From NCBI GenBank assembly GCA_016841675.1, contig JAENYQ010000008.1:1-64000 (forward strand): a stretch of DNA of 64,000 nucleotides, written 5' to 3'. This document shows positions 52,733 to 60,408 of the stretch, one piece after another. This stretch comes from Desulfotomaculum sp. (GTDB taxonomy: Bacteria; Bacillota; Desulfotomaculia; Desulfotomaculales; Desulfallaceae). Both the position numbers and the translations under genes were made by a program. How positions within the stretch are numbered: the first letter of the stretch is position 1; each line of letters opens with the position of its first letter. Below the pieces are notes generated by a model. The model was not told the DNA's origin, made no database searches, and saw nothing but the letters and a program-made list of their open reading frames with translations.

Positions 52733-53866
52733 ATGACAACATTTGCTGAGACTGGTCTGAATTTGAAACTAATTGAAGGTTTGAGCAAGGGAAGTATAAC
52801 CCAACCTACAGAGATTCAGGCACAGGTAATCCCTATGGCGTTAGAAAATAAAAATATTATAGGACAGTCCCAAACGGGCAGCGGCAAGACTTTAGCTTAT
52901 TTATTACCGCTATTTCAAAAGATTAATTGTGAAAAGAGAGAAATGCAAGCCATTGTATTGGCTCCAACTCATGAACTGGTAATGCAAATTGATAGTCAGA
53001 TAAAAATACTAGCGAAGAATTCCGGGGTACCTATAACATCTATTCCTATTATCGGCGACGTTAATATATCAAGACAAATCGAGGCACTAAGAGAGAAGCC
53101 GCAGGTAGTTGTGGGTTCAATAGGAAGATTACAAGAATTGATTATTAAGAAGAAAGTAAATTCCCATACCATTAAGACCATCGTCATTGACGAAGGTGAC
53201 AGGTTGTTAGACAAAAATGATGTGACTAGAGTGAAAGCGGTTATTAAAACTACCATGAAGGACAGACAATTAATGGTTTTTGCAGCACATATCGATAAAA
53301 AAACATTAGCTGTTGCAAAGGAGTTAATGGTTGATGCAGAAGTTGTAAAAATAGAAGATAAAAATTTGGTAAATGCAAATATTAATCATATGTATTTTAT
53401 CGCTGAGAGCCCAAGAGATAAAGTTGATACTTTGAGAAAGCTGATTGCTGCCTTTAAGATAAAAAAAGCAATTGCTTTTGTAAATAATATTGCAGATATC
53501 GAAAGAATTACAGAAAAACTCCAATACCACCACTATAAGGCTTATAAAATATTTGGTAGAGAGTCCAAAGAAGAACGTCAAAGAGCTTTAGAAAGGTTTA
53601 GAAGTGGAGAAATTCAGGTTTTAGTAGCATCAGGTATTGCTGCCAGAGGCTTGGATATAAAAGATGTAACCCATGTTTTTAATTTAGATTTACCTGAAGA
53701 TGCCAAGGAATATTTAAACAGGGCCGGAAGAACTGGTAGAAATGGGCAGATGGGCACCGCTGTGTCGATCATTACAAAAAGGGAAATATCTATAGTCAAG
53801 AGTTATGAAAGGGAGCTTAATATTACAATCGATAAAAAAAAGATATTTAAAGGAGTTATTGCCTAG
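52733..53866 (+). CDS. DEAD-box-family RNA helicase, divergent
   Basis: A 377-residue two-domain helicase. Motif Q (ITQPTEIQAQVIP), motif I (QTGSGKT), Ia (PTHELVMQ, usually PTREL), II (DEGD instead of DEAD), III (AAH in place of SAT), V (ASGIAARGLDI), and VI (NRAGRTGR in place of HRxGRxxR) are seen. The deviations in Ia, II and III lie in parts that couple ATP hydrolysis to unwinding, so activity may be altered. ATG 52733 follows CAGGAGATACC. Composition is AT-rich. It is followed by a tiny lysine-rich gene. Confidence 0.88.
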   Translation: MTTFAETGLNLKLIEGLSKGSITQPTEIQAQVIPMALENKNIIGQSQTGSGKTLAYLLPLFQKINCEKREMQAIVLAPTHELVMQIDSQIKILAKNSGVPITSIPIIGDVNISRQIEALREKPQVVVGSIGRLQELIIKKKVNSHTIKTIVIDEGDRLLDKNDVTRVKAVIKTTMKDRQLMVFAAHIDKKTLAVAKELMVDAEVVKIEDKNLVNANINHMYFIAESPRDKVDTLRKLIAAFKIKKAIAFVNNIADIERITEKLQYHHYKAYKIFGRESKEERQRALERFRSGEIQVLVASGIAARGLDIKDVTHVFNLDLPEDAKEYLNRAGRTGRNGQMGTAVSIITKREISIVKSYERELNITIDKKKIFKGVIA

Positions 53867-53946
53867 TGTTTGGTCATAAGGCTGGGATGGCGGTAATACC
53901 AGCAAAAGAGTATAATTAAACTAATGAGTGATTGGAGGCAGTAATT

Positions 53947-54054
53947 ATGGGAGATAAAAGTATTAGGAACAAAGAAAAAAAGAAGATTAAAACTGATAAA
54001 AAAGTCATAGTTCCATTATCTTCTTCGATCGTGCCAGCTAACAAGCCCAAATAA
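53947..54054 (+). CDS. Tiny lysine-rich protein downstream of the helicase
   Basis: A 35-residue basic peptide beginning MGDKSIRNKEKKKIKTDKKV and ending IVPANKPK. GATTGGAGGCAGTAATT precedes the ATG, a good ribosome site. Half of the first 20 residues are charged. It may bind nucleic acid or assist the helicase; this is inference from position and charge. Confidence 0.5.
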   Translation: MGDKSIRNKEKKKIKTDKKVIVPLSSSIVPANKPK

Positions 54055-54117
54055 TAATACAGTGGTAAAAATTAAGGGGTCATGGTCTGACCCCAACTGT
54101 TTTAAAAGGAGAATAAT

Positions 54118-54312
54118 GTGCGAAGTTTGCGACACATTGTCATGGGAGTGGTACTTGATATCATCCTTACCCTAGTGATGCAAATGTCAATAAGTCATTA
54201 TTTAAAACCCACAGTTCGACCTGTCTTGCAAGATATTCAATATGTTAATTATATAGTAAGTCCTTTTGCTTTGGAAATGCAGCTTCCCCGAAGAATACTT
54301 TTTGCAGAATGA
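54118..54312 (+). CDS. Short hypothetical reading frame
   Basis: A 64-residue frame from GTG 54118 behind AAAAGGAG, with one hydrophobic stretch (IVMGVVLDIILTLVMQM). I do not recognise it. Beyond its stop, another frame reads TDQDEFPDELAEALIFSVRW (about 54341-54409) before a TAA, without a clear start. Both may be remnants of a decayed gene. Confidence 0.3.
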   Translation: MRSLRHIVMGVVLDIILTLVMQMSISHYLKPTVRPVLQDIQYVNYIVSPFALEMQLPRRILFAE

Positions 54313-54420
54313 TCAGGGCAACAGGGTGTTAAGAGTGGCATTAATGACAGACCAAGACGAGTTTCCCGATGAATTGGCAGAAGCCCTGATTTTTTCTGTA
54401 CGCTGGCGCGAATAATCTTT

Positions 54421-54768
54421 TTATACATCGCCCTCTTCGGGTACGATGCAGATAAAGGAAAAATCTTCGCCGGCGGGGTTGCGGAACTGGTGCTCGGCAC
54501 CGCCGGGTATGTAAGCCGTGCTGCCGGTTTTGACTTCGTGTTCTTTTTCGCCCAGCAACAAGGTGCCATTGCCGCTCAGGATGTAGATAATATGCGGCCA
54601 GAGGTGTGTATGCCGCGGCGTATATCCTGCCGCGCCCAGTGTGAAATGGCGCATTACCCAGCCTTCCCAGCCTTGCTGTGGGCCTACCAGAACCCGTTTT
54701 AGCACGTTGGCTATCCCTGGGGCTTCCAACTTTACGGATTTAATGTTTTTAACCTTGTCCACGTACAT
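54421..54768 (-). CDS. Cupin-domain protein
   Basis: A 115-residue single-domain cupin. The first metal-binding box is TPRHTHLWPHIIYILSGNG and the second IPGGAEHQFRNP. The ATG at 54768 lies behind AGGAGGTAAAG. Small cupins of this type are often metal-binding sensors or enzymes; nothing identifies the substrate. It is divergent from the kor operon, with the palindrome at 54871 between them. Confidence 0.88.
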   Translation of the reverse strand: MYVDKVKNIKSVKLEAPGIANVLKRVLVGPQQGWEGWVMRHFTLGAAGYTPRHTHLWPHIIYILSGNGTLLLGEKEHEVKTGSTAYIPGGAEHQFRNPAGEDFSFICIVPEEGDV

Positions 54769-54870
54769 AATCTTTACCTCCTGTTTAAAATTCTTTTAAC
54801 TTAACAGTAAGCAGTTTTATTAGCAGTCTAACCGACGGTTAATCAGCAGTTAGTGGAGTTTAGGTGTAAT

Positions 54871-54892
54871 ACTTTGATATTGATATCAAAGT
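54871..54892. promoter_or_regulatory. Palindrome ACTTTGATAT-TG-ATATCAAAGT, candidate activator site
   Basis: Perfect 10-base arms with a two-base centre. It lies 177 bases upstream of the sigma-54 promoter at 55069, the normal distance for an enhancer-binding protein, and a sigma-54 activator is encoded after the operon. It is also about 100 bases from the cupin gene start. Confidence 0.55.
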
Positions 54893-55068
54893 GAGAGGGG
54901 CTTAATTTTACAAGGTTGACCCGGCCAATGTGTCAATATGAGATTAAAATGGAATTAAGGCTATCGGCAGATGCGGTTGGCATTCTTGGCAGAAAAAGCC
55001 CCGCCGAGGTTGTGAAAATGGCGTTTCGCGGGGTAAAATAGTGTTACGGAACTGTACCTCGAAGTTGC

Positions 55069-55084
55069 TGGCACGGCAGTTGCT
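55069..55084 (+). promoter_or_regulatory. Sigma-54 promoter of the kor operon
   Basis: TGGCACGGCAGTTGCT matches the -24/-12 consensus fully, with GG and GC ten bases apart. Transcription would start near 55095, about 65 bases before the ferredoxin start. Confidence 0.88.
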
Positions 55085-55201
55085 GTAACAGTTACTATAA
55101 ATAAAAAGCAAATGCTCAAAAGCTTGATTTTATAGCACAGAACCAGGAGTGATTAATAATGGCCAAGGCAGCTTCTCACTCAGTTCGATGATAACAAAAT
55201 A

Positions 55202-56581
55202 ATGGTTAAAAAACAATGGTGCAAAGGATGCGGAATCTGCACCACTCTTTGCAGTAATAATGTACTGATGCTGGACGGCCGCGGTAAAGTAGCAGTAACA
55301 AACCCTGCCGCCTGCACCGGGTGCGGCAAATGTGAGGATCATTGCCCTGATATGGCAATTAATATTAATCGTCACGCCATCAGGGAATTTAAAATATTAA
55401 CTCCAACCTCGAAAAAGAAAGGGAGGATACCGGGAATGAGTCGGGTTGTCGAACTTGCCCGGTTAATGCAGGGGAACGAAGCCGCTGCCGAAGGTGCCCT
55501 GGCAGCCGGTGTACGTTTCTTTGCGGGCTACCCCATTACACCATCTACTGAATTAGCCGAGATCATGGCTGAACGGCTGCCCCGGTTGGGCGGCAAATTT
55601 ATTCAAATGGAAGACGAAATGGCCAGTATGGCCGCCATCATCGGCGCCTCACTAGCCGGTGTGAAGTCACTGACTGCGACCAGTGGGCCGGGTTTCTCTT
55701 TAATGCAGGAAAATATCGGCTTTGCCGCCATGGCGGAAGTGCCCTGCGTAATCGTTAATGTCCAGCGCAGCGGTCCCAGCACCGGAATGCCCACGGCACC
55801 GGCTCAGGGAGATGTAATGCAAGCCCGCTGGGGTACGCACGGGGATCATCCCGTTATAGCTTTGTGTCCTTCCTCGGTCAGAGAAGCTTATGACCTGGCG
55901 GTACGTTCGGTCAACCTGGCGGAAAAGTATCGGATGCCGGTGATATTGCTGATGGATGAAGTAATCGGTCACCTCAGGGAAAGGGTTGTTTTGCCTTCAC
56001 CGGATGAAATTGAGATTGTTAACCGGCGGGAAACACAAGAGGCGCCCGCCGATTATTATGCCTACCGGGCTGACGAGACCGGGGTCCCGCCAATGGCTAA
56101 TTTTGGCACGGGATACCGTTATCATGTCACTGGGCTGGCGCACGATGAAACTGGTAACCCGACCAACGATCCGGATAAGGCGGAAAGCCTGTTGCTGCGC
56201 TTACACGACAAGCTTGGCCGAAACCTCGAAGATATTCTAATTGAAGATTCCAGGTCGCTGGATGACGCTGAAGTGGTGGTGCTGGCTTACGGAGCCACAG
56301 CCCGTCCGGCCAGACAGGCGGTAAAGGAAGCACGCCGGCAGAATATTAAAGCCGGCCTGTACAGACCGCTGACGTTGTGGCCTTTCCCGACTGCCAGTGT
56401 TGATCGTCTGGCCCGCCAGGCCCGGACTATTATTGTACCGGAGATGAACCTGGGCCAATACCGGATTGAAGTGGAGCGAACAGTCCGGGGCCGGGCCAGT
56501 GTAGTGGGTGTGAATAGAGTTAACGGTGAATTGATCGCTCCCGGAGAGATACTACAGGCCATCCTGGAGGTGGTTAAATAA
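55202..56581 (+). CDS. korA: 2-oxoacid:ferredoxin oxidoreductase, ferredoxin (delta) fused to alpha subunit
   Basis: The open frame encodes 459 residues. Residues 1-60 are a ferredoxin (WCKGCGICTTLC and CTGCGKCEDHCPD). A linker follows, then a KorA-type alpha subunit from about residue 79 with GYPITPSTELAE, TSGPGFSLMQEN, STGMPTAPAQGDVMQARWGT. An ATG at 55436 behind GGGAGGATACCGGGA could start a separate KorA. The 5' end is odd: a good ribosome site and ATG at 55159 open a frame (MAKAASHSV) that hits TGA at 55189. One extra base near 55183 would account for it, compared with the paralogue at 25477. So the true start is probably 55159 with a frameshift or sequencing error. Best reading: 2-oxoglutarate-type enzyme, substrate inferred. 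Confidence 0.85.
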   Translation: MVKKQWCKGCGICTTLCSNNVLMLDGRGKVAVTNPAACTGCGKCEDHCPDMAININRHAIREFKILTPTSKKKGRIPGMSRVVELARLMQGNEAAAEGALAAGVRFFAGYPITPSTELAEIMAERLPRLGGKFIQMEDEMASMAAIIGASLAGVKSLTATSGPGFSLMQENIGFAAMAEVPCVIVNVQRSGPSTGMPTAPAQGDVMQARWGTHGDHPVIALCPSSVREAYDLAVRSVNLAEKYRMPVILLMDEVIGHLRERVVLPSPDEIEIVNRRETQEAPADYYAYRADETGVPPMANFGTGYRYHVTGLAHDETGNPTNDPDKAESLLLRLHDKLGRNLEDILIEDSRSLDDAEVVVLAYGATARPARQAVKEARRQNIKAGLYRPLTLWPFPTASVDRLARQARTIIVPEMNLGQYRIEVERTVRGRASVVGVNRVNGELIAPGEILQAILEVVK

Positions 56582-57429
56582 TGATGGAGGAATTGGAACG
56601 GTACCTGCGAATGGACCGGTTTCCCCATATGTGGTGTCCGGGTTGCGGTAACGGCATTGTGCTCGGATGTATGTTGAGGGCTATTAAAAAACTGGACCTG
56701 GAACAGGACCGGACCGTAATAGTAGGCGGCATCGGGTGTTCGTCCAGGGCAGTGGGTTATTTGGACTTTAATACCCTACATACCACCCACGGACGGGCGC
56801 TGGCTTACGCCACTGGAATTAAACTGGCCCGCCCGGAATTAAATGTAATCGTGGTTTCTGGTGATGGTGATTTAACGGCCATTGGCGGTAACCATTTTAT
56901 CCACGCTGCCAGGAGAAACATCGATTTGACCCTGGTGCTTTTTAACAATAGCATCTACGGTATGACCGGGGGGCAGTATTCGCCCCTTACCCCGGCGGGT
57001 AAAAAAGCTACTACCGCCCCTTACGGCACCATCGAGACAGGGTTTGACGCATCTGAGCTGGCCGGCGCCGCCGGTGCCACTTTTGTTGGTCGGGGTACCA
57101 CCTATCATACCGAGTTGCTTACCGGCCTAATAGTAAAGGGTATACAAAATAAAGGATTCAGCCTGGTAGAAGCCATAACTGCCTGTCCCACCGCTTTTGG
57201 CCGGCGGAACAAGATGAAGAGCGGAACGGAAATGCTGCTGTGGCAAAAAGAAAATGCGGTGCATATTAACCGGGCCGGACGGTTGTCTCCGGAAGAGTTG
57301 GATGGCAAAATAGTTATCGGAGAACTGCATAGGCATGAGGCGCCTGAATACACGGAGCTGTACGATAAATTAATTTTAAATGTACGGCAGGAGACGGATG
57401 GTGCTTCGATTAAGCCAATGAAGGTCTAA
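56581..57429 (+). CDS. korB: 2-oxoacid:ferredoxin oxidoreductase beta subunit
   Basis: A 282-residue thiamine-diphosphate-binding subunit. WCPGCGNGIV gives the cluster-adjacent cysteines, GIGCSSR is the conserved turn, and GDGDLTAIGGNHFIHAARRN with NNSIYGMTGGQ form the TPP-magnesium site. It starts at an ATG that shares a base with the korA stop; a second ATG follows at once. With alpha and gamma it oxidises a 2-oxoacid to acyl-CoA with ferredoxin reduction, or runs in reverse in CO2-fixing anaerobes. Confidence 0.93.
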   Translation: MMEELERYLRMDRFPHMWCPGCGNGIVLGCMLRAIKKLDLEQDRTVIVGGIGCSSRAVGYLDFNTLHTTHGRALAYATGIKLARPELNVIVVSGDGDLTAIGGNHFIHAARRNIDLTLVLFNNSIYGMTGGQYSPLTPAGKKATTAPYGTIETGFDASELAGAAGATFVGRGTTYHTELLTGLIVKGIQNKGFSLVEAITACPTAFGRRNKMKSGTEMLLWQKENAVHINRAGRLSPEELDGKIVIGELHRHEAPEYTELYDKLILNVRQETDGASIKPMKV

Positions 57430-57444
57430 GTGACGGGGGGAGTT

Positions 57445-58005
57445 TTGTCCTTGGGTGATAGAACAGAGTTACGTCTAAGCGGCACCGGCGGGCAGGGGCT
57501 TATCCTGGCCGGGATTATCATGGCTGACGCCGCCATAAGGGATGGTAAAAATTCCATCCAGTCCCAGTCTTATGGACCGGAAGCCCGGGGTGGTGCCAGC
57601 AGGGCGGAAGTGATTATCGGTGATGAGGAGATTGACTATCCCAAGGTAACTAATCCGAATGTGCTGCTGGTGATGAGCCAGGAGGCCTGCGATAAGTTTG
57701 CCAGTGACCTGGCCAGTGGCGGGGTAATAATTGCAGATTCTACTTACGTGCAGGAATTGCCCGCAGTTGACGGTCAGATTTGTAAGCTGCCAATCAGCCA
57801 GACCGCTCGGGAAGAGGTGGGTCGGGAGATGGTAGCCAATGTGGTGGCGCTGGGCGCAGTGGCCAGAATCACTGGCGTTGTATCCAGGGCGGCGTTAACA
57901 GAAGCTCTGATGGCCAGAATACCCAGGGGTACAGAAGAAATTAACCGCAAGGCCCTGGAACTGGGATGGCAATTGGCCGAGCAGGGCTCCACCGGTGTCT
58001 TGTGA
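57445..58005 (+). CDS. korC: 2-oxoacid:ferredoxin oxidoreductase gamma subunit
   Basis: A 186-residue gamma subunit. LSGTGGQGLILAGIIMADAA and SYGPEARGGASRAEVII are the family signatures for the CoA-contacting domain. TTG 57445 is chosen because GGGGGGAG lies just before it; GTG 57430 precedes the ribosome site. It completes the delta/alpha-beta-gamma set in family order. The sigma-54 activator gene follows after 155 bases. Confidence 0.92.
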   Translation: MSLGDRTELRLSGTGGQGLILAGIIMADAAIRDGKNSIQSQSYGPEARGGASRAEVIIGDEEIDYPKVTNPNVLLVMSQEACDKFASDLASGGVIIADSTYVQELPAVDGQICKLPISQTAREEVGREMVANVVALGAVARITGVVSRAALTEALMARIPRGTEEINRKALELGWQLAEQGSTGVL

Positions 58006-58160
58006 AAACTAATTGTGAAAACTAATGTTCATAATTAATACAGGCGGCTGCGCCTTGAATAAACGTATTGTTGAGCGCGGCCGGTTTATGATAAGATAAC
58101 GGGGTTGCAAATTGAGACCTCAGTTTAATTCGTTAAAATATTTTTCGGGAGATGCAGTTG

Positions 58161-59963
58161 ATGGTACTGAGCCTGATGGAAGCTAAGGAAACTGAACAAC
58201 GTGTCTCTGATGCTATAGCCGCCGTACTGAAGGTGGAGGTTGAAATAATTGACTCCAACCTGGTTCGGGTGGCGGGAACGGGCAAGGTACGTGCCGGTGT
58301 GGGCAACCGTCTGCTACGCGGATTGGTTAACAAACATGTGTTGCAAACCGGGAAATCGGTGTTTGTTAACGAACCAGGTTACCATCCTATTTGTCTTTCC
58401 TGTCCCTTAACAGGAACTTGTTTCTACAAGGCTTATATAGTATATCCCATTAGCGTTGAAGAAAAAGTGATCGGCACGATTAGCTTGGTGGCTTTTGACG
58501 ATGAACAAAAACGTACTCTGATGGAGAATAACGAAACACTGCTTGATTTTATCGGGCGCATGGCAGATTTGATCGCCGGTAAGGTCGTGGAAAGAGAAAT
58601 GGTTCGCGAGAAGATAGTCATTGCCAACAGGTTGGAAGCTGTGGTTGACTCCGTCTATGAGGGTGTAATGGCTATGGATGAACGGGGATTTGTTACTAAT
58701 TTTAACCTGTCCGCAGAACGCATGTTTGGCATAAAGAAGGACCAAGTGGTAGGGAAAAATGTCCAAAAAGTTTTTGGTGACAGCATGTTGATGGACGCCC
58801 TGAAAACGGGTAAGGGTTTTAAAGCCCGGGAATACTTGGTTAACTTTCAAGGCAAAAAACTGCACTTTTGGACTACTGCCAAGCCGATTAAATCAGAAAA
58901 AAAAGATTCCGTGGGCATAGTCGCCACATTCAGGGATTTCCGGGAAGCACAAAAACTGGCTTACCAAATAGTTACCACTCAGGAAAAAATGGACTTTAAC
59001 GATATTATTGGTCACAGTAAAGCTATTCGCGAAGTTATTGCCAAGGCCGCCAAAATTGCCCTAAGTAATTCCACTGTGTTGATTGTGGGTGATAGCGGCA
59101 CCGGTAAAGAAATATTTGCCCGGGCCATTCACACCGCCGGAAGTTCCGGACGTAAACCGTTTGTGACTATAAACTGCGGAGCTATACCCGAACACTTACT
59201 GGAAAGCGAACTTTTCGGCTACGAGGAAGGTGCATTTACCGGTGCCAGGCGGGGCGGTAAGCCAGGCAAATTTGAACTGGCCAACGGCGGTACCATTTTC
59301 CTTGACGAGATTGGCAACATGTCTCTTTACCTGCAGGCCAAGCTGTTGCGAGTTCTGCAGGAAAGGCAGATTGAACGGGTTGGTAGTACCCAGACGGTTC
59401 CAGTGGATATAAGGATTATTGCCGCCACCAACAGTGACTTACAGGACATGGTGCGCCGTGGGCGTTTCCGGGAGGACCTTTACTACCGGCTTAGCGTCAT
59501 CCCCCTGTTTTTACCTTCCTTACGTGAACGTCGGGAGGACATTCCATTGTTGCTGGATCACTTTACAAGACGCTTTGCAGGGTTAATGAATAAAAAAATT
59601 GAGCGTTTCAGCGAAGATGCTATAAAGCTTTGCCTGGATTACCCGTGGCCCGGAAACATCCGGGAACTGATTAATGCCGTAGAATATGCCATCAACCTGG
59701 AAGAAAGTCAAGTTATTATGCCCGAAAGTCTGCCACCCCGACTCAGGGATGGTAAGGGAAAACATGACCTGCCGTTGGCGACACACGACGCAATTAGACC
59801 ACTGGAGCAATTGGAGAAAGGAGCCATCAGTCAGGCTTTGGAAGTGTATGGTTGGACCGAGGAGGGCAAAAAGAAGGCTGCAGCAATGCTGGGTATAAGC
59901 AGGGCTACTATTTACCGTAAAATCAGTAAATACGACTTGGTACACGTAAACGATGACGAATAA
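58161..59963 (+). CDS. Sigma-54-dependent transcriptional activator with cysteine-bearing sensor and PAS domain
   Basis: A 600-residue enhancer-binding protein. Residues 1-145 form a GAF-like sensor with Cys78, Cys81 and Cys87 in CLSCPLTGTC, which could hold an iron-sulfur centre or sense redox. A PAS domain follows (about 158-265). The AAA+ core has Walker A GDSGTGKE, the sigma-54 contact GAFTGA, and LRVLQERQIERVGS. A Fis-type helix-turn-helix ends it (AAAMLGISRATIYRKISKY). ATG 58161 gives normal spacing to CGGGAG; ATG 58152 touches that site and TTG 58158 is possible. Position directly after the sigma-54-driven kor operon makes it the likely activator. Confidence 0.92.
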   Translation: MVLSLMEAKETEQRVSDAIAAVLKVEVEIIDSNLVRVAGTGKVRAGVGNRLLRGLVNKHVLQTGKSVFVNEPGYHPICLSCPLTGTCFYKAYIVYPISVEEKVIGTISLVAFDDEQKRTLMENNETLLDFIGRMADLIAGKVVEREMVREKIVIANRLEAVVDSVYEGVMAMDERGFVTNFNLSAERMFGIKKDQVVGKNVQKVFGDSMLMDALKTGKGFKAREYLVNFQGKKLHFWTTAKPIKSEKKDSVGIVATFRDFREAQKLAYQIVTTQEKMDFNDIIGHSKAIREVIAKAAKIALSNSTVLIVGDSGTGKEIFARAIHTAGSSGRKPFVTINCGAIPEHLLESELFGYEEGAFTGARRGGKPGKFELANGGTIFLDEIGNMSLYLQAKLLRVLQERQIERVGSTQTVPVDIRIIAATNSDLQDMVRRGRFREDLYYRLSVIPLFLPSLRERREDIPLLLDHFTRRFAGLMNKKIERFSEDAIKLCLDYPWPGNIRELINAVEYAINLEESQVIMPESLPPRLRDGKGKHDLPLATHDAIRPLEQLEKGAISQALEVYGWTEEGKKKAAAMLGISRATIYRKISKYDLVHVNDDE

Positions 59964-60349
59964 ACATGTTCGGCTAAATAAAATGGGCAAACAATTGGGC
60001 CCTAAAAAGGAAGTCATTTTAAACATTGACGGAGGAGCTAGATTCTTCGCTGCGCTCAGAATTAACATGCGTACTCGCGCCACGATAAATGAATACAACT
60101 TACCTTTGTTCAGATTAAGCTTATCATCCTGAGCGCAGCGAAGGATCTGGGCTTTAAGATTCTTCGCTGCGCTCAGAATGACAGGCTTAATGACAAGGTT
60201 TTTCACTTCGTTGTATTCATAACAATAACAATGACAGGATCCTTCTTGATTCATAACAATGACACGCTTTGCAGGGTCATGGGGGTTTTATGCAGTATAA
60301 GAATATTTAATATTTAAAATAATTACTTTTCCGGATGGTTATTTACTGT
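59964..60349. repeat. Repeat block downstream of the activator gene
   Basis: A GATTCTTCGCTGCGCTCAGA half-core (60041), CGCCACGATAAATGAATACA (60077), a full hairpin core (about 60122-60183), and TTGTATTCATAACAATAACA (60210) recur from 13.9-14.2 kb and 31.7-31.8 kb. No gene is seen. Confidence 0.75.
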
Positions 60350-60355
60350 TATAAT
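60347..60355 (+). promoter_or_regulatory. Extended -10 promoter before the aminomutase gene
   Basis: TGTTATAAT lies about 54 bases before the first ATG and about 100 before the TTG start with a ribosome site. No clear -35 is present. Confidence 0.45.
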
Positions 60356-60408
60356 ATAGTATGTACTAAATTAAAAGCCTTCAACAAGCAACTTGTAGTG
60401 AATATATA

